Under the pieces are notes generated by a model. It saw only the letters and a list, made by a program, of their open reading frames with translations. It ran no database searches and was not told where the DNA came from. Both the position numbers and the translations under genes were made by a program. A DNA stretch of 64,000 bases from Yoonia sp. I 8.24 (lineage in GTDB: Bacteria; Pseudomonadota; Alphaproteobacteria; Rhodobacterales; Rhodobacteraceae): positions 124,001-188,000 of the forward strand of contig NZ_JACXGQ010000005.1 in the NCBI RefSeq assembly GCF_022096995.1. The letters are read 5' to 3'. Positions 44,425 to 52,915 of the stretch are shown here, one piece after another (positions within the stretch are counted from its first letter, which is position 1; every line of letters starts with the position of its first letter).

Positions 44425-44618
44425 GTGGTCAACGCGGAGCAAACTCGCCGTTGTGCAATTTGACTAATTACGCATGAAGATCGAAATCTGTTTCAGGAGC
44501 AGCTTGATCCAAACGCTTAAAGTCCAAAGTTGGTCGTCAGGGAACACGTCGGATAATTTGACATGGCACGTTCGTGTTATTCAATAACTGATATCTGTTC
44601 AACGAGCTCAATCATCAC
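44425..44618. other. Gap between the exopolysaccharide cluster and the accessory island
   Basis: No gene recognised. AT-rich with several short direct and inverted words; the boundary between core chromosome and island probably lies here. No copy of the tRNA-Lys 3' end was found in it. Confidence 0.4.
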
Positions 44619-44954
44619 TTAAAGCGCCTTTGTTTGCTCTGGTGTGTCGGCTGGTCGCTGCAATTCCACACTCAGATATTCGTACTTCTGCGCGCAATAC
44701 GCATGCCCACCGCAAGATTTCGCAAGAGTCTCAAATGGCATTCGCCATACAGGGAGCGATACGTGAAAGCGACGATGCCACTTCGCACCCATCTGTTGAT
44801 CCATCAGGCCACCACGGCTAACGCTGGAATCAATGGCATAGACGAAGGCCGCGATTTCGATCAGATCAAGAGCAACATCCGGCAATCCCACAACAAGGCT
44901 CTTGCGAATGTGCCCACGTTCTGCCATCTCCGCTTTGAGCAGTTGAGACAACAT
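44619..44954 (-). pseudogene. Fragment resembling the N-terminal part of a QatC-type (QueC-like) defence protein
   Basis: 111 residues; the frame is open further upstream (to about 44998) without a start. The segment LPDVALDLIEIAAFVYAIDSSVSRGG followed by WHRRFHVSLPVW resembles the N-terminal part of QueC-like proteins found in Qat anti-phage operons, which precedes the PP-loop ATPase domain; that domain is missing. The fragment is cut at its 5' side by the IS66 remnant at 44986. The assignment is by memory of the pattern and tentative. Confidence 0.4.
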
Positions 44955-44985
44955 AGGTGTAGCGGCCTCAAACGCTGGTACGGTA

Positions 44986-45621
44986 ATGGTTGATGGTTTC
45001 CAGGGCTACGGTCTCTTAGAAGCATCGGATCGAGATGGTGGACCGATTGCGCGTGCGTTTTGCAACGCACACGCCCGTCGCTACTTTGTAGAGGCCCAAA
45101 AGGCTGCTCCATCCGATACCGCGCAAATCATCATAAATAAATATGTCGAAATATATCGGCGAGACAAGGAAACCTACGGGCTTCCACCACAGGTTCGACG
45201 AGAATTGCGCCAGCAAGAGCTTCGACCACTATTTGATGATCTTACAAGATATCTGGAAGAGATTGTGCCTAGTATGGATCGAGGCAGCAGACTGTATAAA
45301 GCCATCGCGTATTTCATGCGTCACCGCAAAGGCCTAACGCTGTTCCTTGATGACGGCCGTCTGGAAATTGACAACAACATGGTCGAGAACACCATTCGAT
45401 CTATCGCATTATTGAGAAAAAACGCGCTCTTTGCCGGTTCAGAAGGCGGAGGCAGGGCCTGGGCTTTTTTCGCCAGTCTTGTTGGAACCTGCAAGCTGAA
45501 CGGAGTGGAGCCATGGGCATATTTCAGTTGGCTATTTGAGAAAATCGAACAGGGTTTTCCTGTTGCACGGTACCGTGAGCTCTTGCCATGGCATTGCCCG
45601 AAGGGGCGGTTTGAAAAATAG
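44986..45621 (+). mobile_element. IS66-family transposase, C-terminal fragment
   Basis: 211 residues matching the C-terminal half of IS66 TnpC: VDGFQGYG, CNAHARRYFVEA, DNNMVENTIRSIALLRKNALFAGSEGGGRAWA (read in parts) and LLPWHCP. The N-terminal half, TnpA and TnpB are absent, so the element is dead. The left junction near 44990 lies at the end of the QatC-like fragment on the opposite strand, showing one disrupted or replaced the other. Confidence 0.9.
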
Positions 45622-45982
45622 AAATTTGGCTAAAAGCGGCGGAAACCGGAAGTTCACTGCAGCTGCGACTTAAACACAACATATCTCAGTAAGCAGATGT
45701 TATATTTGCTCCCTGGGTAGATCAGATCAGCTTAGCTTAGCTGGCGGGAAGTAGGCATTGGCTGTGCAAAGGAAGTTTCCCGTCCTAAGCTTGGAGAGCG
45801 GATCGCTGTATAAACTTCATCTAGTTTAGCAGTCATATTCGTGGTTGGCCCGAATTCAAAAAATACTTGAGTTCTTTTTGGGCCTAAAAGCAGAAAAAGC
45901 TGTCAACTATTACGTACATTGGCCTAGTATAATTAGATATTGCGTGATTTTGGATGAGATACAGTCAGGGTAGTTTCAAGAC
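45622..45982. other. 361-base gap upstream of the ABC-3C operon
   Basis: No gene seen. A TATAAT at 45928-45933 about 50 bases before the proposed TTG start of the effector is a possible -10 element. The spacing to a -35 box is not convincing. Near 45720-45745 there is a short GATCA/GCTTA repeat (GATCAGATCAGCTTAGCTTAGCT). Confidence 0.35.
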
Positions 45983-47156
45983 TTGGTAAAAACGGTGAAA
46001 GTTAAGGGTAGCGCAGCGGGGCAATATCTAGGGTACGCTCTGCAACCCGTCCGGCTTTTTTTATCATCTCCTGTCTTGCCCGACAGATGCAGAAGTTGGC
46101 CTGGAATATGCGGATGATGTATCTGTTCACAATTCTGATGGCTTTACTTTGGTCGAACAATGCAAGAGCGCATTGAAATCCAACCCTATTTCAGATTGGG
46201 CAGAAGACCTTTGGAAGACTTTTCATCTTTGGATCGATAACGCCAACGATGGTGTTTTTGATCCAACCAAAACCCGCTTTCAACTCTACGTCACCCCCGC
46301 CAAAACCGGAACGTTTGCGCAGCAACTGAGTGATCTTAAGAGCGAAGATGAGATCAAAGCGCTGTTGGAGGAAATCGCCAAGCGCCGCAAAAAGGTCTCC
46401 TCCTCTAGCAAAAGTGCAGAACACCTTGATGCGGTTTTTGCGGCTGACCAAAAGCTCGTTGTCCAAATCATCCAAAACTTCAAACTCATCACAGAGGACC
46501 AAGACCCGCTCTCGCCCATTTATGAGCATCTGGATGCCACTGTTTCCAAAGAAACCCTCGAAAAAGCATGCAGCTACGGTATTGGGGATTCAATGGATCG
46601 TATCGAAAAGGCGGTAAAGAACGGTTCTGCTCCGCTCATTTTCGCTCAACAATTTCGTACGACCTTCAGGGCATTCGTTAACAAATACGACGCTACCAAT
46701 GTACTGCATTCCTTGGCCGACCAACCCGATGACGCCGTTGTCCAAAATACACTGTCGCGCGCACCGCCCTTCGTTCAGCAACTCAAACTGATTGAGGCCG
46801 ATATTGAGACGACCACACGTGCAGCCAGTGATTATCTTCGCTCTTCGGCAGATCGTACAAAATGGGCAGCCGACGGCCTCATATTTGAAGACAGCGTTGA
46901 AGAGTACCGGGACACGCTAAAACAACGCCATGGGCACGTTCGAGGAGAAGTCGATCTTACACATGGGACAATGGAGCCACCGAAACGAGGCCTTCTTGTT
47001 TATTACAAGTGTTGCCAAGCCACACCAATCCCATTGGAGGGGAGAGTTGTCCCTATTCATTTCATGACAGGTTCCTTGAACGATTTGGCAAATCGTAACG
47101 AAATCGGTTGGCACCCTGACTACGTCGCACTCATGCAGCAGGAGCCGGAAGAATGA
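45983..47156 (+). CDS. ABC-three-component (ABC-3C) effector with N-terminal PD-(D/E)xK-like nuclease region; frame broken by a T7 run
   Basis: An intact downstream frame (TTG 46149 to 47156, 335 residues) ends with the ABC-3C C-terminal pattern GRVVPIHFMTGSLNDLA and GWHPDY. Upstream, the frame from TTG 45983 or GTG 45995 reads KGSAAGQYLGYALQPVRLF and meets a seven-T run at 46056-46062. Skipping one T joins it to YHLLSCPTDAEVGLEYADDV and then DGFTLVEQCKSAL in the downstream frame. This gives E/D residues followed by ExCK, the order of the DUF4297/Cap4-like nuclease of such effectors. So the gene is either frameshifted, recoded or mis-sequenced. It overlaps the middle-component gene by 4 bases. 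Confidence 0.7.
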
Positions 47157-47656
47157 CGGCAGAAACAGCAAATACTGCCGCTCTTACGGAAATTGACAAA
47201 GTGCAGAACCCAGCCTTGGGCGCATGGCTGCTTTGGGAATATGGCCGTCGCTACCAAACGACCACCTCCTCAGCACCGAGCCACTTTTTGCTATTTTTCC
47301 TCGTACTGCCGATTTGCTTACATCGGCCGACACTCGATGCTGTCAACAGCACACAAGAAAGGTCTGGGCTGGGCAAGTTTTGCGAGAAGCTCGGAAGCAA
47401 ACGCGAAGAGCTTTTGGCAATTCACGAACGCGCGCTCAAGTTGCGCGCCTTAACCCTCAGCTCCATTTCTTTTGGCATCAGAGCGGGTCTGTTTGACATG
47501 AATTACAACACCGGCGTCATGCGCGCCCTCGAACACAAAGCGCCCAAGCCACCCGAGCGCGTCAAGCCCCATGCCAAAGGTGCTGTAAAACTAGGTGCAT
47601 GGTTTGAAGCCATCGATGCCGTCAACGTATTTACTGCCCTAAAGGTCGAACTCTAA
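47153..47656 (+). CDS. Three-component ABC system middle component
   Basis: 167 residues, starting with an ATGA overlap on the effector and ending with a one-base overlap (TAATG) on the ATPase. NPALGAWLLWEYGRRY near the N-terminus and the helical C-terminal half fit the small middle component that links effector and ATPase in ABC-3C systems. There is a central hydrophobic stretch (LLFFLVLPICL, about 46-56). The exact middle-component subtype cannot be assigned by eye. Confidence 0.7.
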   Translation: MTAETANTAALTEIDKVQNPALGAWLLWEYGRRYQTTTSSAPSHFLLFFLVLPICLHRPTLDAVNSTQERSGLGKFCEKLGSKREELLAIHERALKLRALTLSSISFGIRAGLFDMNYNTGVMRALEHKAPKPPERVKPHAKGAVKLGAWFEAIDAVNVFTALKVEL

Positions 47657-49623
47657 TGCAATTCCAGATCAAAAAAATCATACTCTGGCCACGCAAGAAC
47701 TTCGAAAAGCGAGAGATCGACTTTGAAGAAGGCCAGGTCAATGTCATCAGTGGGGCGTCTAAGACGGGCAAGTCTGCGGTCATTCCGATCATTGACTACT
47801 GTCTGTGCGCCAATAAATGCGCCATCCCTGTCGGTGTCATCCGCGAAGAATGCGAGTGGTTCGGGGTTCTGATAAGCAGTGTTGAGGGCGAAAAACTTTT
47901 CGCGCGGCGTGAACCAGGCGATCAAAAACAAACCGGCGATATGTTTTTCCTTGAAGGCGATGATCTTGAAATACCCGAAAGGATCGAGGCTAAGAACGCC
48001 ACCGTTGACCAAGCGAAAACTGTCCTCAACCGACTGTCGGGATTATCATCGCTCGGCATGAACCCTCACTCGGAGGGATACAGTTCAAATCGTACAGGAT
48101 TTCGGGATTTGATGGCATTCACCTTTCAGCCACAAAACATCGTTGCCAACCCGGACGTGCTCTTCTTTAAGGCTGACACCACAGAACATCGCGAAAAACT
48201 CAAATCGATCTTTCCATACATTCTGAATGCGGTCACGCAGCAAACCTTGGCAGATCGCTGGGAACTTGATCGCCTGCAGAAAAGTCTCAAGCAGAAGGAA
48301 GCTGCGATGAAAGCAGCTGCCAGTTCGGTCCAGACATGGATGGCTGAAGCGACTAGCTGGATTCAGCAGGCACGCGAACTTGGGTTGATTGAATTGGAAC
48401 GGGATAGCCCAGCCCTATGGCCGGATATTCTCGACCTGCTCACACAAATTGCTGGCTCCAACTCGAGGCAGGCCAGAACATCAGTTCAAGCCATCAATGG
48501 AGCACTTAAAGAACTTACAGAACTCCAAAACGCAGAAGCTGCAGAGGCAACTTTCCTGACCACACAACGGCAGCGCCTGCTGGAAATCCGTCGTCTCATC
48601 GAAAGCAGCAAAACATACGGCGATGCGATGTTTATTCAGCGGGATCGCCTTGCTGTGTCCGGCTGGATCCGGGACTTGTCGACGGAATCTGCCGACGCTT
48701 TGTCTGCCATTTCACCGGATGGTTCCGATCACTTGGACCAACTCTGTTCAGCGCTTGAAGGATTGGAACTAGAGGTTCAGTCACAGGCAACAATCTCGGA
48801 CAAGCTCGACAAGGAACAATTGCGTCTTCGCTCCGTGGCAGAAGAAAGCATCAGCCGACTCAACGGCATACGAACACAAATCCGAGAGCTGGAGCGCCGA
48901 TCAGAAGAAGCGCGCGCTGAGATCTATCGGGCAGACCAAATTGAGCGGTATCTTGGTCGGTTGGAGCAGGCAATTTCACTCTATGAACGCACTGGAGAAG
49001 ACGCCGAGCTCACCGTAGAGATTGAAGAACTGAAAAATCAAATCAGTGAAATTCGAGGACGTATTTCCGAACACCAGATCCAAGTTCGCATCAACAATGC
49101 CCTCGCTTCGATCGAAACCATTGCTGGTCAGATCCTACCAACACTAGACGCGGAATGGCCTGATGCAGCAATCAACTTTATGCTCGCAGATCTTACAATT
49201 AAGGTCGTGCAAGGAACGCGAGATGACTATCTTTGGGAAATTGGCAGTGGTGCGAATTGGCTTGCCTATCACGTCTCCATGACGCTGGCATTCCAGCGGT
49301 TTTTCCTACAAACACCGGCCCATCCGGTTCCTAATTTCTTGATTTATGATCAGCCAAGTCAAGTCTATTTCCCACAGAGCCCGCGCGATGATGAGGTCTC
49401 AGACGCCGACTGGCACAATGAAGACATCGTGGCGGTTCGCAAAGTGTTCACCGCCGTCAGTCTCGAGACTCAGAAGGCGAGAGGTAATCTTCAAGTCATT
49501 CTGCTTGATCATGCGGACGAAAAAGTCTGGGGTGATATTGAAAACGTTATGCTCATTGAAGAATGGCGCGACGATCAAAAGCTTGTGCCAGTTGAGTGGC
49601 TTCAAAGTGAGCGCTTAAATTGA
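47656..49623 (+). CDS. DUF3732-type ABC/SMC-like ATPase of an ABC-3C conflict system
   Basis: 655 residues. Walker A GASKTGKS at 33-40 near the N-terminus; two long coiled-coil arms (about 195-240 and 385-490) as in SMC/Rad50; an ABC signature-like GSGANWLAYH, Walker B FLIYDQPSQVYFP near 560, and LLDHAD before the end. This layout matches DUF3732 ATPases of ABC-3C systems, proposed anti-phage or anti-mobile-element systems in which the ATPase senses nucleic acid or protein complexes and licenses the effector. It is the third gene of a tightly overlapping operon. Confidence 0.85.
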   Translation: MQFQIKKIILWPRKNFEKREIDFEEGQVNVISGASKTGKSAVIPIIDYCLCANKCAIPVGVIREECEWFGVLISSVEGEKLFARREPGDQKQTGDMFFLEGDDLEIPERIEAKNATVDQAKTVLNRLSGLSSLGMNPHSEGYSSNRTGFRDLMAFTFQPQNIVANPDVLFFKADTTEHREKLKSIFPYILNAVTQQTLADRWELDRLQKSLKQKEAAMKAAASSVQTWMAEATSWIQQARELGLIELERDSPALWPDILDLLTQIAGSNSRQARTSVQAINGALKELTELQNAEAAEATFLTTQRQRLLEIRRLIESSKTYGDAMFIQRDRLAVSGWIRDLSTESADALSAISPDGSDHLDQLCSALEGLELEVQSQATISDKLDKEQLRLRSVAEESISRLNGIRTQIRELERRSEEARAEIYRADQIERYLGRLEQAISLYERTGEDAELTVEIEELKNQISEIRGRISEHQIQVRINNALASIETIAGQILPTLDAEWPDAAINFMLADLTIKVVQGTRDDYLWEIGSGANWLAYHVSMTLAFQRFFLQTPAHPVPNFLIYDQPSQVYFPQSPRDDEVSDADWHNEDIVAVRKVFTAVSLETQKARGNLQVILLDHADEKVWGDIENVMLIEEWRDDQKLVPVEWLQSERLN

Positions 49624-49788
49624 CCAGTTCAACTGAGCTCACGAAAATAGAATGAAAGCAGCGACCTCTGTGCAGCGCAACGGTGACAAACCGAGACATC
49701 CAGTTACTATACACGCGCTTCCAAGTACGGTCGCTTTTTAGAATGAAAGATAACCTGGTTCACCCACGGAGTCCGCATTGGTTGACAG

Positions 49789-51270
49789 ATGACAAAATCC
49801 GTAAATGACGGTCAAACATATTCTGCAAAAATTACAGAAACCAACCTGGCGCTCGCCGATCTCAAGTTGTCTTGGGTAACGGCGCAGTACACCGCTGAAG
49901 ACGGGCTCGGCCCGCTCCAATCAATGCACGAGGCTGGCGATTCCGTCGTTGCGATCGCGAAAGACGGTCCTGATGGCATGACCATCATCGGCAGTGGTGT
50001 TTTGGTCGCACCCGGATTGATTCTGACAGCGACGCATGTGCTAGAAGATTTTAAGGGTAGTGGCCATTCGCCGGTGTTTATGACTTTTCTGCCAAACGGC
50101 ACGCGGATTTGGCTGCCTTATGATGTTTGTACGATTTCCGGTCCGAGCGCACATGATGACAAGCGGAAGTTGACGTCAGACATGTCCCTACTGAGCTGCA
50201 CGTTAAACTCGGACGCATTATCTGACAAACCGTTAATGATTGCGCCCATGAAAGTGGTCTTACCGCTCATCGGGGACCGTCTTTGGGCCTTTGGTTTCAG
50301 ACACCAACATATTGAAGACGGTGTCCCCTCGGTCACGCCGTTCGTGTCATCCGGACTGGTATCCGGAGCCTTTCCCCATGGCCGGGGTGAATGGATGCCG
50401 TCGCCATGTATCGAAGTTGAAATGGAAGCCCTTAGCGGTATGAGCGGTGGCCCAGTGGTCAACGACGAAGGAGAGCTTGTTGGAATTGTCTCATCTTCGC
50501 TCGATAATGGGGGGCCATCTTTCATAACTCTCATCTGGGAAGCGTTGCGTCTTGAGGTCAATTGTCCGCCCCCAATGTTTGACCGGTTCCATCAAATTAA
50601 CATCTTGCGAGCGCACAGACTTGGTCAAGCAAAAGTAGCCGGCAAGGTCGAAGACAAACCGTGGGGCGATGTCGTTATCAGCTTTTCCGACGCGGAGCAG
50701 GATCTCTACACCAGATCAACAGCCATACCTTCTCATGTTGACGAGATGCCACCTGCTGAGCAGAAGTTTACAACTATGCAAATCGAGGCGTTTGTCGAGC
50801 GCTACGACGGCGATATGGAAGACGCCGTTGAAGAGGGGGCGGAGCGGACACTTGAGAATTTGTCGCTACCGGAAGTCCTTCCATTTCTTGCAACGTCAGA
50901 CGTTCCTCAGGATTGCCTCAATCTTATCACAGATGCGTCGGTGGAGGTCTTTGAGGGGATAGAAGACTTTGAAGTTATTTCGATTAAGGAAACACAAACC
51001 CAAAAACTATCGATCCAGTGCTACTTTCATCTCAGGTCTGTTGTCTGGATTGTTTCCGTACCGACCGCAGAATATGAAAGTCACGTAAGCGCTCTGGCCG
51101 TCCATTTCATGAATCCTGAATCTTCAGATGGAGTGACAAAAATGGAGTTGATCCAAAGATGTTCGTTTAAAGCGACGATCACTTTCGACCGCCAGTCAGA
51201 GGCTTTTGATGACTATGGTGTTGAATGGTCCGCAGTGCGTCGGCGTAAGAACCGGACATCGAAACGATGA
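49789..51270 (+). CDS. Trypsin-like serine protease with large C-terminal extension, next to the ABC-3C operon
   Basis: 493 residues, no signal peptide, so probably cytoplasmic. The chymotrypsin-fold triad is visible: His83 in TATHVL, Asp131 in LTSDMSLL and Ser219 in GMSGGPVVNDEGELVGIVS. Residues about 255-493 form a region of unknown type with acidic and hydrophobic patches. It lies 165 bases after the ATPase in the same direction. Trypsin-like domains are among the effectors described for ABC-3C-type and other bacterial conflict systems, so it may be a second effector or an accessory; this is inference from adjacency. Confidence 0.75.
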   Translation: MTKSVNDGQTYSAKITETNLALADLKLSWVTAQYTAEDGLGPLQSMHEAGDSVVAIAKDGPDGMTIIGSGVLVAPGLILTATHVLEDFKGSGHSPVFMTFLPNGTRIWLPYDVCTISGPSAHDDKRKLTSDMSLLSCTLNSDALSDKPLMIAPMKVVLPLIGDRLWAFGFRHQHIEDGVPSVTPFVSSGLVSGAFPHGRGEWMPSPCIEVEMEALSGMSGGPVVNDEGELVGIVSSSLDNGGPSFITLIWEALRLEVNCPPPMFDRFHQINILRAHRLGQAKVAGKVEDKPWGDVVISFSDAEQDLYTRSTAIPSHVDEMPPAEQKFTTMQIEAFVERYDGDMEDAVEEGAERTLENLSLPEVLPFLATSDVPQDCLNLITDASVEVFEGIEDFEVISIKETQTQKLSIQCYFHLRSVVWIVSVPTAEYESHVSALAVHFMNPESSDGVTKMELIQRCSFKATITFDRQSEAFDDYGVEWSAVRRRKNRTSKR

Positions 51271-51608
51271 CGAAAAACTCCTAAGGTGTGAGCAGAAACG
51301 TTGCTGTTGATCAAGCGGCGTTTATGACCTCAGCGTAATGCTCTGCTGCATTGATCATGCCCTGATGGGTCTGGCATGTTCCTGGCGCGGCGCCACGTGC
51401 TCGGTCGCCCGCAAGAAGCGTGCTTGCGCGAAGTGTGAGTTCGCCGCAAGCTCGATTTTGCGCCTGCAGCGAAAGTCGGGAAAGCGGGCTGTAGCTGCAG
51501 CATCCAGACGGCACGCTGGATGGCAGTTCTGGGCCCGAAGTACCTCAATTGACGCTACCGTATTGGCGTGTCGCCAATATAGGCCTTGGTTGTCGACGCA
51601 GGAAGACC
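51271..51608. other. Gene-poor gap at the right end of the island
   Basis: No gene I can support. GC-rich stretch with overlapping frames on both strands. On the minus strand, one frame ends in MINAAEHYAEVINAA and may be the tail of a lost gene. It is probably insertion-sequence or island debris. Confidence 0.35.
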
Positions 51609-51794
51609 CTAAAGTGGGGGTTGGATGCAACGCTTACGGAAGAATGGATCATCTGAAGCAATCTTCAGATCCGCTTCGGATGCCCGAAACGCCGCTTGCG
51701 CAATGCTTTGGATGTCGGCACCCGAATCAAGCAAGGCAATGACTTCACGCCATTTTTTCGACCCTTGCAACGTGCCGAGCCGAATATGGCCCAT
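51609..51794 (-). pseudogene. Truncated gene for a conserved hypothetical protein beside tRNA-Lys
   Basis: 61 residues starting MGHIRLGTLQGSKKW, with a strong ribosome site GGGAGG six bases before the ATG. The sequence LDSGADIQSIAQAAFRASEADLKIASDDPFF is the start of a longer conserved family whose members I recall beginning in the same way. Here the frame ends after eight unrelated residues at about 51632, so the gene has lost its 3' part, probably in an island rearrangement. Confidence 0.55.
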
Positions 51795-51929
51795 GCTGTC
51801 CTCCCAAACTAAGGACAGGCTGAATCAGATCAAGGCAAAAAGCAAAGGACTTCTAGTCGCAATGCTTACCTAGCGCTTACCCGCCTGATTAAACCAAACG
51901 CAACAAAACTGCTAAGTTATTGAAAAAAG

Positions 51930-52005
51930 TGGTGAGCCGTGATGGGTTCGAACCATCGACCTACTGATTAAAAGTCAGTTGCTCTACCAACTGAGCTAAC
52001 GGCCC
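51930..52005 (-). tRNA. tRNA-Lys (anticodon TTT), CCA encoded
   Basis: On the minus strand: acceptor GGGCCGT paired with ACGGCTC, D arm with AGCTCAGTTGGTAGAGC, anticodon loop CTTTTAA giving anticodon TTT, T loop GGTTCGAACCC-like, discriminator A and encoded CCA at 51930-51932. The 3' end points toward the accessory island, a common integration target for mobile elements. Confidence 0.97.
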
Positions 52006-52090
52006 ACTGGGGGGCGTATTAGGAAGGTGGCGCGTTGGGGTCAACCCCCAAATGTCATCTTATCTGGAATAGTCCAAACACTTGGCTTAT

Positions 52091-52915
52091 ATGGCCCAAA
52101 TGAACATGCAAAACCAATCATATTTGCCCTTCGTGAAAATGCATGGGCTAGGAAACGACTTTGTTGTTGTGGACGAACGGGGAATCACCCCGCGCGTTGA
52201 CGCAACCTTGGCAATTGCGATTGCGGATCGGCATCGCGGCGTCGGCTTCGACCAGCTTGCTGTCTTGTCCGATACCCCCAATGCCGACGTGCATCTGACG
52301 TTTTGGAACAGTGATGGGTCACTGTCGGCGGCCTGCGGGAATGCAACCCGCTGTATCGCCCGATTCCTAATGGATGAGACAGGGCGCGATGCGCTGACAA
52401 TCACCACAGACCGCGGCACGCTTTATGCGCGCGACGCTGTCGATGGGCTAACCTCGGTGAATATGGGGCATCCGCAATTGCGCTGGGATGAGGTCCCGCT
52501 CGCGTATGAGGTTGATACGCTTTCTTTACCTATTGATGGCACCCCTGTTGCAACAGGCATGGGCAATCCGCATTGTACCTTCTTTGTCGATGACGCTGAG
52601 GCCATCGATCTCGCGGCCCGTGGTGCCGAGGTCGAATACGATCCGCTGTATCCGGAACGTACGAACGTACAATTCGCGAGCCTGATCGGCCCCGATCATC
52701 TGCGGATGCGTGTTTGGGAACGCGGGGTTGGCGTGACGCTGGCCTCAGGCTCGTCCTCATGTGCAACTGCTGTCGCAGCGGCGCGGCGCGGGATTACCGG
52801 GCGCAAGGTGCAGATCGATTTGGACGGCGGCACGCTGCACATCGACTGGCGCGATGATGGGGTTTGGATGACAGGCCCAACTGCGCATGTCTTTGATGGG
52901 CAATGGCGGCTGTGA
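52091..52915 (+). CDS. dapF: Diaminopimelate epimerase
   Basis: About 274 residues. It interconverts LL- and meso-diaminopimelate for lysine and peptidoglycan synthesis. The two catalytic cysteines are in AACGNATRC (near 80) and [11 protein letters not shown] (near 225), with the family start [13 protein letters not shown]. Several ATGs (52091, 52100, 52106) and a TTG (52082) are possible starts; 52091 is a middle choice. The stop overlaps the mtaB start by one base. Confidence 0.93.
   Translation: MAQMNMQNQSYLPFVKMHGLGNDFVVVDERGITPRVDATLAIAIADRHRGVGFDQLAVLSDTPNADVHLTFWNSDGSLSAACGNATRCIARFLMDETGRDALTITTDRGTLYARDAVDGLTSVNMGHPQLRWDEVPLAYEVDTLSLPIDGTPVATGMGNPHCTFFVDDAEAIDLAARGAEVEYDPLYPERTNVQFASLIGPDHLRMRVWERGVGVTLASGSSSCATAVAAARRGITGRKVQIDLDGGTLHIDWRDDGVWMTGPTAHVFDGQWRL

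Noticed and set aside
44425-51930. Attachment-site direct repeat of the tRNA-Lys 3' end
   Set aside because: I looked for a second copy of the T-arm and acceptor sequence across the island's left side and saw none by eye.
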